Below, piece after piece: positions 8,085 through 16,216 of a stretch of 64,000 nucleotides of DNA; within the stretch, counting starts at the first letter, position 1, and every line of letters starts with the position of its first letter. Location: positions 1,240,001 to 1,304,000 of the forward strand of contig NZ_CP107036.1 in NCBI RefSeq assembly GCF_029542085.1, written 5' to 3'. The translations under genes and the position numbers were made by a program. This DNA comes from Sphingobacterium sp. ML3W. GTDB lineage: Bacteria > Bacteroidota > Bacteroidia > Sphingobacteriales > Sphingobacteriaceae. A model generated the notes under the pieces. It was not told where the DNA came from. It made no database searches and saw only the letters and a program-made list of their open reading frames with translations.

Positions 8085-10300
8085 CTGTTCCCATCCAAAT
8101 ATTGTTTTACAAAAGGCTGTTTGTAATATCTTTTTCCCGTATGGTCAAATAAGGCATTTGCTACAGCGGCAAATGTCGGTGGAAACAGGGGTTCCCCCAT
8201 ACCCGTTGGGTTATCCTGGTTTTCCACAAAATGTACTTCGATTTTTTCTGGAGCCTCATTCATGCGGATCATCCGATAGGTATTGAAATTACTTTTCAAT
8301 GGTACCCCATCCATAAATAGTTGTTCGCCATATAAAGCGTTACCTATCCCATCAATGAGTGCGCCCTCAGCCATATTAACGGCAGCGTCTTTATTAATGA
8401 CAATACCACAGTCTAGGGTGGCAAGGGCTTGTTTGACATAGGGTTCATTATTCTTCATGCCTATATCTACCATTGCAGCAGCATAGGTATTATGGCAATA
8501 ATAAGCCGCCATCCCTCTTCCAGTTCCAGCTGGCCTTGCTAAGATTGCTGTTTTGTCCTTTAACAATTGGATTACGCCTGCATAGCGGTCAGCATCATAG
8601 TCATTGCGCTGTCCGACAGGTTTTTCTTTTGCCCGTTTGAGCAATTCCAACCTGAAATCTAAGGGGTCCTTCTTCATTTCAAAGGCCAGTTCATCCAAAA
8701 ATGACTGTTCAGCACTGGCGATAAAGTTGGATCGTGGTGCGCGAAAAGCTCCTATTGTAATCGCTGAAGGTATCGCCCAGGCTTCAGCAAGGTAATTGTC
8801 TATCGCTCCAGCTGGAAATCTATTTTCGTGCAGTGGAGTTTCGGGGATACCACCCGCTTTGATATGAAAACCAATTAATTGATTGTTTTCATCTAACGCA
8901 GCCCTATAGGTCGCGCTGTAACTTGGCCGGTAAATGCCATAGGTCGCCTCATCCTCGCGTGTATACATCAACTTGACCGGAGCTTTAATCTTTTGGGAAA
9001 TAACTGCGGCCTCGACCACATGGTGTCCGTAGGCCCGTAATCCAAAACCACCACCCATTCGGGCTAGATTAATTTTTATTTTCTCTTTTGGTAAGCCCAG
9101 TCGAGCAGACAAGGTTGTGGTAATAAATTCGGGTGCTTGTATGGGGGCATATAATTCAGCATGATCTGCCCCAACATCAGCAAAACAGCTTACCGGTTCC
9201 ATCGTATTGTGTACTAGGAAAGGCGCTGTATAGGTACGTTCAATAATGCGTGCAGCGTTTTTAAAAGCCGACTCAGGATTACCATCTCGACGTTTCACCT
9301 CCGCTGGTCCTGTGGAATAATGGTCCATATCTGCATAATGTCGCGCTGTGCTTTCCAAAAAATCAGGTTTTCCATTTTGCGCATTGCCTGTCGGGCCGCT
9401 CAGTTGCAAGATCAATTTTTTCTTCGCCTGCATTACCTCCCAAGTAGTGTTTCCAACGATGACAGCGACATGCTCATAAGTAAATACATCGAATCCGTTT
9501 TTCTTATAATCCTTGAGCAAAGGCTCCATGATAAATACATCTTTTATTCCCGGCATTTGACGAACGGCTTTATCATCTATGGTTGTAATTTCTCTGCCGA
9601 AACTTGAAGGATGGACAATCATAGCGATTAGCATCCCCTCTTTTTTATAATCGCTTGTAAATAATGGTTTCCCGGTCACAATATTGTCGATTTCAACATT
9701 GTGTTTGGATGAACCAATAATTTTGAAATCGGCAATCGCTTTAAGTTTCACATTTTTTGGCAGCGGTATCAGGGCAGCCGCAGAAGCAAGTTCGCCATAG
9801 GACAGCTTGCGGTTGCTTTTTTTATGATACAGGGTGCCCGCATCAGTCGTTATTTCATCAGCTGAAACAGCCCAGTGTTGTGCGGCAGCAAGGATCAGCA
9901 TTTGTCGTGCGGTAGCTCCAGCAGTACGCAACACGGGCCATGCTCTACGGATGGATTGGCTGCCTCCAGTAAACTGACGTTCAAAGCGTTCCGGGAAAAA
10001 GTCCGCTTGTTCAACCTGCACAAGGTCCCAACTGACGTCTAATTCTTCTGCCAAAATCATCGGCAACGAAGTTTTGACGTTTTGCCCAAACTCTGGATTG
10101 GGATTAAAAAGTGTCACTTTCCCATCCGGATGGATCTTAATATAACTGTTTAATGTAAAGTGTTCCGATTCGGCCGGACTGTTTTCAGCAGCTGCCGTAA
10201 TCGCCCCAGGCCAGCTAAACTGCAAAATCATTCCACCTCCAGCCAACAAAGCGGCCTTCAAAAAAGATCTCCTATCTATTGTTGTTTTCTCTACTTTCAT
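8069..10300 (-). CDS. Tat-exported molybdopterin-binding subunit, isoquinoline 1-oxidoreductase beta-like (first copy)
   Basis: A 743-residue large subunit of the xanthine oxidase family in the single-chain form typical of IorB. The N-terminus has a twin-arginine signal (IDRRSFLKAALLAGGG), so the holoenzyme is folded and exported to the periplasm. Molybdopterin-cytosine-dinucleotide binding segments are visible: MGGGFGLRAYGHH, GAFRAPRSN and the C-terminal GMGEPLFPPTFAAVANALF with the conserved catalytic Glu. Family members hydroxylate N-heterocycles or oxidise aldehydes; the substrate here is unknown. It overlaps the cytochrome c gene by four bases, and the 2Fe-2S subunit gene lies upstream, giving a three-gene operon. 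Confidence 0.88.
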   Translation of the reverse strand: MKVEKTTIDRRSFLKAALLAGGGMILQFSWPGAITAAAENSPAESEHFTLNSYIKIHPDGKVTLFNPNPEFGQNVKTSLPMILAEELDVSWDLVQVEQADFFPERFERQFTGGSQSIRRAWPVLRTAGATARQMLILAAAQHWAVSADEITTDAGTLYHKKSNRKLSYGELASAAALIPLPKNVKLKAIADFKIIGSSKHNVEIDNIVTGKPLFTSDYKKEGMLIAMIVHPSSFGREITTIDDKAVRQMPGIKDVFIMEPLLKDYKKNGFDVFTYEHVAVIVGNTTWEVMQAKKKLILQLSGPTGNAQNGKPDFLESTARHYADMDHYSTGPAEVKRRDGNPESAFKNAARIIERTYTAPFLVHNTMEPVSCFADVGADHAELYAPIQAPEFITTTLSARLGLPKEKIKINLARMGGGFGLRAYGHHVVEAAVISQKIKAPVKLMYTREDEATYGIYRPSYSATYRAALDENNQLIGFHIKAGGIPETPLHENRFPAGAIDNYLAEAWAIPSAITIGAFRAPRSNFIASAEQSFLDELAFEMKKDPLDFRLELLKRAKEKPVGQRNDYDADRYAGVIQLLKDKTAILARPAGTGRGMAAYYCHNTYAAAMVDIGMKNNEPYVKQALATLDCGIVINKDAAVNMAEGALIDGIGNALYGEQLFMDGVPLKSNFNTYRMIRMNEAPEKIEVHFVENQDNPTGMGEPLFPPTFAAVANALFDHTGKRYYKQPFVKQYLDGNRNSVI

Positions 10301-10974
10301 CGTTCATTTTTCAAATTTGATCCATCCAACCCTTGTTGCTTTGGTGCATAAGCACCAGTAGTCAACCAGGTGATCCATGCCTCTTTAAATTTGGCATGAC
10401 TTATAGGCGGCAATGTCCTGCCCTCGCCGGGGTTCCAACCCCACTTGACCAGACCATCATCGGCATGTGCAATCAATGCTTTGAGATCTTTGTTCCCATT
10501 TTGTTTCGGATCCACCAATTGCTTTGCAAGTTCATGTGCACTACGTCCTTGGAACACCATTTTCATTGTAGCTGATGGTAGATGCCATTCCGGATTTCCT
10601 GGGGGTGTTTTTAAACCCGCTGTATTTTCGGTCTGATGACAGTTTGTACATTTCATCGCTAATATGCCCTTACCATCAGTACCACGTTTAGGAAACATGG
10701 CATGGAGCCTGTTATCATCGCCTTGCAACGGGATATCACCGCTGGGATGGCAATTCATGCAACGGGGACTCTGTAAAACCGCGTATACTTTTTTAAAGGC
10801 GTTGACAGATTTGACACTATCTTTTTTCACAGTGGCATATATTTCTTCATGTGTAGTATAGTTGGTTTCATCCGAGAAAGCTGAGACGATTCCAATTAAA
10901 AACAGTGCTATAACAATCAGTGTTACAGTGAATCTGAGCTTTATTAGCTGTTTTTTTTCTTTATATAGTTCCAT
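10297..10974 (-). CDS. Membrane-anchored or periplasmic diheme cytochrome c
   Basis: A 225-residue protein with an uncleaved-looking N-terminal hydrophobic helix (about residues 14-33) and two heme c motifs, CMNCH at residues 72-76 and CTNCH at 109-113. It sits between the genes for the molybdenum and iron-sulfur subunits and overlaps the former by four bases, so it most likely takes electrons from that dehydrogenase and passes them to the respiratory chain. The C-terminus (FKEAWITWLTTGAYAPK) is outside the heme region. Databases may call it an isoquinoline 1-oxidoreductase subunit. Methionine ligands were not assigned. Confidence 0.83.
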   Translation of the reverse strand: MELYKEKKQLIKLRFTVTLIVIALFLIGIVSAFSDETNYTTHEEIYATVKKDSVKSVNAFKKVYAVLQSPRCMNCHPSGDIPLQGDDNRLHAMFPKRGTDGKGILAMKCTNCHQTENTAGLKTPPGNPEWHLPSATMKMVFQGRSAHELAKQLVDPKQNGNKDLKALIAHADDGLVKWGWNPGEGRTLPPISHAKFKEAWITWLTTGAYAPKQQGLDGSNLKNER

Positions 10975-10989
10975 GGATATGCTTATTCT

Positions 10990-11454
10990 TTAGCCTTTTT
11001 GTTTCTGGAGTTCCGCAGCATGATGAATAGCTTTACGAATACGTGAATAAGTCCCGCAACGACAGATATTTCCGGTCATTGCATCGTCGATATCTTGGTC
11101 TGTAGGATCTGGACGTTCGCGTAGCAGTACGGCGGCAGACATAATCTGTCCGGCATGGCAATAACCACATTGTGGTACATCAACATCTTTCCATGCAAGT
11201 TGCAACGGGTGGTCACCATGTTCTGACAAGCCTTCAATAGTGATGACTTCTTTACCTATTGCACGTTTCATCTTAGTCACACAAGAACGTACAGCTTCCC
11301 CATCGAGGTGAACGACACAGGCACCACATTGTGCAACTCCGCAACCATATTTTGTACCTGTCAATCCCACATGATCTCTTAGGAACCACAATAAAGGCAT
11401 TTCGCTATCTACGTCTACCGTATATTTCTTTTTATTGATTCGTATGCTGTTCAT
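10990..11454 (-). CDS. 2Fe-2S subunit, isoquinoline 1-oxidoreductase alpha-like (first copy)
   Basis: A 154-residue ferredoxin-type small subunit of the xanthine oxidase family. The plant-type cluster is marked by [12 protein letters not shown] with a further Cys in AVRSC, and the second, helical-domain cluster by CGYCHAGQ and [13 protein letters not shown]. It has no signal peptide, so it would be exported by riding with its Tat-signal-bearing partner. It is first in the leftward operon with the cytochrome and large subunit. A close homologue lies at 18535-19005. Confidence 0.92.
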   Translation of the reverse strand: MNSIRINKKKYTVDVDSEMPLLWFLRDHVGLTGTKYGCGVAQCGACVVHLDGEAVRSCVTKMKRAIGKEVITIEGLSEHGDHPLQLAWKDVDVPQCGYCHAGQIMSAAVLLRERPDPTDQDIDDAMTGNICRCGTYSRIRKAIHHAAELQKQKG

Positions 11455-11676
11455 AATTGTTTATTCTTAGTTACCCCCACGAGGGAATCCATATATAAAA
11501 ATAGGTATTTGACTAATATGTAGGATAAATTATTACTGAAATAGGTAATATTGGTAACAAATTCCGTAATTGGGGTTAGCGGTCAATATACTATCCGTGG
11601 GATAGGAAAGTGATATTTTCCTGATCAAACTAAATTACGTAACTTCAATAAAATTGATTGACAGATAGCAATACCA

Positions 11677-12312
11677 ATGGTTTCCAATGATACTATATCC
11701 CCTAAATTAAATGGCCTTGTACTTATAGGCGGCAGAAGTCAGCGTATGGGAAGCCCGAAAGAAAAGATCCAATGGCATGGTAAGGAACAACGCTATTATC
11801 TGCTCGATCTGCTGCAGCCTTACTGTGAAACTGTTTATATTTCCTGTCGTGTGGAACAAGCTAGAGAGATGGCAGATAGTCTTGAATTGGAGCAAAGCTA
11901 TAAGCTGCTGCCCGATAACTACCCGAATATTGGCCCTATAGGTGGTATACTAACGGCATTGGATCTGCTGCCTGAGCAGGCTTGGCTCGTTCTTGCTTGT
12001 GATTTACCACTAATAGACAGCGCAGCTATCGCTTATTTGATCCAACACCGCGATCCACTAAAAATTGCGACAGCATTCACCAATCCACAAGATATGCTCC
12101 CCGAACCCTTATTTGCTATTTGGGAGCCGAGCAGCTACCCTATCCTCAAACAACAGATCGCTCAAAATAGACTATCCCCACGCCAGGTATTGATCCAGCA
12201 GCAGGTCGCGCTGATTGATTCTGCTGATGCTAGAATGCTTATCAACGTTAATACCGTTGCCGAGGTCAGCAGGGTGAAAGCGATTATTGCGGACAAACCT
12301 CAGGGCCTTTGA
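11677..12312 (+). CDS. mobA: Molybdenum cofactor guanylyltransferase-like protein
   Basis: A 211-residue nucleotidyltransferase with the N-terminal loop LNGLVLIGGRSQRMGSPKEK, a PIGGILTAL block and the metal-binding VLACDLPL. This pattern fits MobA, which attaches GMP to molybdopterin to form MGD. The neighbouring FdhF/YdeP-type enzyme needs bis-MGD, which supports MobA over the CMP-transferring MocA; MocA appears separately as a fusion at 21415. It converges on the FdhF-like gene with a 13-base tail overlap. The start at 11677 is the first in-frame ATG after a 220-base non-coding gap. Confidence 0.85.
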   Translation: MVSNDTISPKLNGLVLIGGRSQRMGSPKEKIQWHGKEQRYYLLDLLQPYCETVYISCRVEQAREMADSLELEQSYKLLPDNYPNIGPIGGILTALDLLPEQAWLVLACDLPLIDSAAIAYLIQHRDPLKIATAFTNPQDMLPEPLFAIWEPSSYPILKQQIAQNRLSPRQVLIQQQVALIDSADARMLINVNTVAEVSRVKAIIADKPQGL

Positions 12313-14702
12313 AGCGCACCGCGGTAAAGCATTTCATCCACTTTTTTATACACCTCAGAATCATGTTTTTTGATCTTGATCTTCACATATTTGGAAGCCG
12401 GCATATTGCTTTCCTTTACCACATTGTTGACCGATACCAGCACATTTGTTTCGGGGAAATAGGTGACTGTATTCTTTTCAGGAATTGCATAGGATACAAT
12501 CAAAAATAAAGGTGCTACGCGTTCTATCCCATCATCATAGTTATAGAGATCCACTTTGTCTCCAGCTTTAAAACCTGCTTTGGCTATATCCTTTTGGTTC
12601 ATAAAAATCACACGCCGCTCATTTTTGATACCCCGATAGCGATCGTCCAGTCCATAGATGGTGGTATTAAATTGATCATGCGTACGTGTTGTCGCCATCA
12701 TATATTCGTCTTCCTCCAGGTGGTTTTCAGGTATTTCGGTTCGTGTAAAGGGGGCTAAACCACCAAGTTGCTGTGCAAAAAACTGCGAATCCCGAGCTTC
12801 ATTGGGTAAATAGAAGCCGTCTTTCTGCCGTACCCTGACATTATAGTTTTCAAAACCGGGGATACAGTTTTCAATTGCATCACGCACCGCATCATAACTA
12901 TCGTGATAACGCTGCCAGTCGACCACAGACCGATTGCCCAATGTAGCCATCGCCATACGGCATACAATCTGTGTTTCATTGATCAGATTTTTAGATACTG
13001 CATCCAGCACACCTTTCGAGGACTGTACCACGCCCATGGAATTCTCGGTACTGACGATCTGTACCTCCCCATTGACAATATCCTTGTCACTACGACCATA
13101 AGTAGGCAAAATCAGTGCTTCTTTGCCATGAATCAGATGGCCACGGTTTAATTTTGTAGACACGCAGACCAATAGGTTAAGCTTGCGCAATGCATGCGCT
13201 GTAAATGTTGTGTCAGGCGTCGCTGACAGAAAATTTCCACCCATACAGAACAGAAATTTAATCTTTTCAGCATGCATGGCTTTAATGGCACGCACCACGT
13301 CGTAGCCATGTTCGCGTGGTGGTTCAAATCCAAAATACCGCTGCAACCTGTCCAACTGTTCATTCGTAGGTTTCTCGTCAATAAGCATGGTACGGTTGCC
13401 TTGTACATTACTGTGGCCACGGACTGGACAGACACCACCCCCTTTAATACCGATGCTCCCTTTTAGCAGCAAGATATTCAGGATCTCGCGGATCATGTCC
13501 ACGCCATTGGGTTGCTGCGTCAAACCCATCCCCCAGCAGAAAATAATTTTGTCCTTAAAGGCCATCATTTCAGCAGCTTGCTGGATATCAGCTAGAGCAA
13601 CTCCACTCTGTTGGCTTAGGTGTTCAAGATCGTATCTGGAAGTATCAAATTGTTCTCGAAAGGTTTCATAACCCGTTGTTTTACTTTTGATAAAGTCGGT
13701 ATGAAGTACTTTCCCTGGGTTTTTATGCTCCAGGTCCAGTATAATAAGCTCCAGTGCTTTTAAGAGAGCCATATCACCATTGATCTTCACAGGTAAGTAG
13801 AGATCAGCCAAACTTACGCCCTTACCGATGATTCCATTGATCTGTTGTGGGTTATGGAATCCAATCAAACCTGCTTCCGGCAAAGGGTTAATGGCAATAA
13901 TTTTGGTGCCATTTTTTTTTGCCTTTTCTAGCGCACTCATCATACGTGGGGCGTTAGTACCTGGATTATGGCCAATGATAACAATCAATTCACTTTCATA
14001 AAAGTCAGCAAGTGTGACAGTTCCCTTTCCTATGCCTATTGTAGGACGCAATGCCGAACCCGAAGTTTCATGGCACATGTTGGAACAATCGGGCATATTA
14101 TTGGTACCAAATTCTTTGGCAAATAACTGATAGAGAAAAGAAGCCTCATTGCTAGTACGGCCTGAGGTATAAAAAGCGGCTTCATGCGGGGATGTCAATG
14201 TATGAAGTTGTGCTGCAATTTTTTGAAAAGCAGCCTCCCAGCTGATTGGTTCATAATGCGTTCCGCCGGGGGCTAGATACATCGGATCTGTCAGGCGCCC
14301 CATTTTGCCAATCTCATAGTCGCTGAGTTGCGAAAGATCATAGATCGAATTATTTTTAAAGAACTCCGGAGTCACCCTTTTTGTGGTTGCTTCTTCTGCT
14401 AGGGCTTTTGCGCCGTTTTCGCAGTATTCACCTACAGGGGAACGCTCATCGTCTGGATCAGGCCAGGCGCAGCTAGGGCAGTCAAATCCCCCAACCTGAT
14501 TCATTTTGAATAGCGCTTTGGTTCCTCGAACGAGTGTCTTTTCTTCAATAAGATCTGCAAAGGCTGCTAATACTGCCGGGATACCCGCTGCTGATTTTTC
14601 CACGGGTGTCAACTTGATGTCGAGGAGCTTATAGGGATTTTCCGCCTGTGGCTCAGCCTTAATTTCTTGTTCCAGTTTTTGCTTTTTGTTGTTATCTTCC
14701 AT
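12300..14702 (-). CDS. FdhF/YdeP family molybdopterin oxidoreductase
   Basis: An 800-residue member of the DMSO-reductase superfamily. The N-terminal GGFDCPSCAWPDPDDE and CSNMCHETSGSAL blocks, and later GMGLTQQPNGVD and GGVCPVRGHSNVQGNRTM, are characteristic of the FdhF/YdeP group. A C-terminal molydop-binding domain with DKVDLYNY is present. The group is related to formate dehydrogenase H but its substrate is unproven; E. coli YdeP is linked to acid resistance. It lacks a classical four-Cys N-terminal 4Fe-4S motif and has no Tat signal, so it is cytoplasmic. It is in a leftward group with the small DUF7009-like gene and fdhD. Confidence 0.88.
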   Translation of the reverse strand: MEDNNKKQKLEQEIKAEPQAENPYKLLDIKLTPVEKSAAGIPAVLAAFADLIEEKTLVRGTKALFKMNQVGGFDCPSCAWPDPDDERSPVGEYCENGAKALAEEATTKRVTPEFFKNNSIYDLSQLSDYEIGKMGRLTDPMYLAPGGTHYEPISWEAAFQKIAAQLHTLTSPHEAAFYTSGRTSNEASFLYQLFAKEFGTNNMPDCSNMCHETSGSALRPTIGIGKGTVTLADFYESELIVIIGHNPGTNAPRMMSALEKAKKNGTKIIAINPLPEAGLIGFHNPQQINGIIGKGVSLADLYLPVKINGDMALLKALELIILDLEHKNPGKVLHTDFIKSKTTGYETFREQFDTSRYDLEHLSQQSGVALADIQQAAEMMAFKDKIIFCWGMGLTQQPNGVDMIREILNILLLKGSIGIKGGGVCPVRGHSNVQGNRTMLIDEKPTNEQLDRLQRYFGFEPPREHGYDVVRAIKAMHAEKIKFLFCMGGNFLSATPDTTFTAHALRKLNLLVCVSTKLNRGHLIHGKEALILPTYGRSDKDIVNGEVQIVSTENSMGVVQSSKGVLDAVSKNLINETQIVCRMAMATLGNRSVVDWQRYHDSYDAVRDAIENCIPGFENYNVRVRQKDGFYLPNEARDSQFFAQQLGGLAPFTRTEIPENHLEEDEYMMATTRTHDQFNTTIYGLDDRYRGIKNERRVIFMNQKDIAKAGFKAGDKVDLYNYDDGIERVAPLFLIVSYAIPEKNTVTYFPETNVLVSVNNVVKESNMPASKYVKIKIKKHDSEVYKKVDEMLYRGALQRP

Positions 14703-14745
14703 GATGATTGGCTATTTGGCATACCTAATATTTTTTATTAGGAGG

Positions 14746-15096
14746 TCAGCATTTGAGATTCGGATTCGGAAAATTGTCACTCTGATCCTCCACAGTATTG
14801 TCAATACAGGCAAAATCTTTTTCAACAAGCAATTTCACCTTTCCCGATTGTCCCTCGAAGCCTATCCGATCCGTCTGGACCAATTCCTTGATCATGACAG
14901 CAGATAGGCCAATAGTAATTTTATGATCAACAAAAGAGGCGACGAGTGCTTCTGTATCTGTCTGTACAATGCTGTAATTTAGAGGTTGTTGGATAAATTC
15001 AGTGCGACCAAATACTTCACCTTCGGTACCTAACCGATTAATTTCAGACATGGTCAATCGTAGTCTAACCGTATTATCCTTGATCCTTATTTTCAT
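14746..15096 (-). CDS. Small DUF7009-like protein linked to the FdhF/YdeP enzyme
   Basis: A 116-residue soluble protein beginning MKIRIKDNTVRLRLTMSEI, then alternating strand-like segments and an acidic end with a short Cys terminus. Similar small proteins sit next to FdhF/YdeP genes in Bacteroidota and are listed as domains of unknown function. It lies 43 bases upstream of the oxidoreductase and 92 bases downstream of fdhD in the same direction. A role as assembly factor or small partner for the molybdenum enzyme is inferred from position only. Confidence 0.65.
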   Translation of the reverse strand: MKIRIKDNTVRLRLTMSEINRLGTEGEVFGRTEFIQQPLNYSIVQTDTEALVASFVDHKITIGLSAVMIKELVQTDRIGFEGQSGKVKLLVEKDFACIDNTVEDQSDNFPNPNLKC

Positions 15097-15188
15097 CTTT
15101 TATCTATTTATCAATTTACTGTCCGATATTATCATTCTTTGTAAATATACATAGGCTCAAACAATATTAGCCTTATATTACCAACCCT

Positions 15189-16070
15189 TCATACGATTAA
15201 CCCTTCAATCTCAATATTGTTTCCAAGGTGATAAATATTGAATCTGTGATCTCGCAAAAAGCCCAATAAGGTAATGTCAAATTCTTTGGCCAATTCTATC
15301 GCCAGGCTTGAAGGGGCACCGATTGCTGCAATGATGGAGATGCCTGCCATAGCAGCTTTCTGCACAAGCTCAAAACTAGCGCGGCCACTCAGCAGTAGTA
15401 ATTGTCGCTGTAGTGGTAATAAATCAGCCATTAGTGCGTGGCCAATGAGCTTATCGAGTGCATTATGGCGGCCTACATCCTCGCGTAGCGCGATAAGCTG
15501 TCCTTGGAGATCAAATAGCCCCGCGGCGTGTATACCACCGGTTGCTGAGAAATTACCCTGCGCAGCGTGAAGTCGATCAGGTAAAGCATAGAGCATATCG
15601 CAGCTCAAAACGCGACATTCGGGAACAAGGTCTCTAAAAATGCTAACGGTTTTAATTGCTGCGATCGAACCTTTTCCGCAGACGCCACAACTGGAGGTCG
15701 TGTAAAAATTCCTATCCAGGGCGGTTGTTTCTGGTGCAACCCCATTGCTTAGTTCAACAACAATAATATTATGGCTATTTCTTGTACATAGCACATCTAC
15801 ATGATCCACCGATTTGATCTGACTGGCTTCAGAAATAAGGCCTTCAGTAAAGAGAAATCCAGTTGCGAGCTCAGCATCATTGCCCGGAGTACGCATGGTG
15901 ACGGAGATGTTTTTATTGGCTGCACTCCCGTCAACTGTTGTTCGTATCTGAATTTCCAAAGGTTCCTCAACCGAAATGCAATCCGTTATCCATTCCTGCG
16001 AACGATTAGTTACTTTAACGAGGTCAATGTGTTTTATTGATGTGTGATGTTGTAATGCCTTGGATTTCAT
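15189..16070 (-). CDS. fdhD: Formate dehydrogenase accessory sulfurtransferase
   Basis: A 293-residue FdhD protein. FdhD moves sulfur from a cysteine desulfurase onto the molybdenum cofactor before it is inserted into formate-dehydrogenase-type enzymes. The catalytic TSSCGVCGKGSI motif with two cysteines is intact, as are RTPGNDAELATGFLFTEG near residue 62, the LREDVGRHNALDKLIG block and the SGRASFELVQKAA block. It is encoded upstream of the FdhF/YdeP gene, its likely client. The cysteine desulfurase at 27113-28261 is a plausible sulfur donor. Confidence 0.95.
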   Translation of the reverse strand: MKSKALQHHTSIKHIDLVKVTNRSQEWITDCISVEEPLEIQIRTTVDGSAANKNISVTMRTPGNDAELATGFLFTEGLISEASQIKSVDHVDVLCTRNSHNIIVVELSNGVAPETTALDRNFYTTSSCGVCGKGSIAAIKTVSIFRDLVPECRVLSCDMLYALPDRLHAAQGNFSATGGIHAAGLFDLQGQLIALREDVGRHNALDKLIGHALMADLLPLQRQLLLLSGRASFELVQKAAMAGISIIAAIGAPSSLAIELAKEFDITLLGFLRDHRFNIYHLGNNIEIEGLIV

Positions 16071-16122
16071 AAAACGGGTTCAACGAGCTTAAAGTGCGGT
16101 ATTTTAAAACTTCTGTATAAGC

Positions 16123-16154
16123 AAAGGAAGCCTACTATCAACGGCTTCCTTTTT
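16123..16154. terminator. Terminator between fdhD and the second dehydrogenase operon
   Basis: GGAAGCC (16126-16132) and GGCTTCC (16143-16149) form a stem flanked by AAA and TTTTT. The U-tract is best on the plus strand, but the stem lies just past the stop of the leftward gene at 16217 and can end that transcript before fdhD. Confidence 0.65.
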
Positions 16155-16216
16155 ATGGTTTATTTTGTCATGCAGCATTGCTTATTTTATGATTTCGTAG
16201 GATAAGCACACGTGCA

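Noticed and set aside
11591..11622. Short symmetries CTATCC/GGATAG and AGGAAA/TTTCCT before mobA
   Set aside because: Arms of six bases in an AT-rich gap are too weak to call as operators without conservation data.
12903..13671. Several rightward frames of 60-95 residues inside the FdhF-like gene
   Set aside because: They are antisense shadows of a fully intact oxidoreductase.
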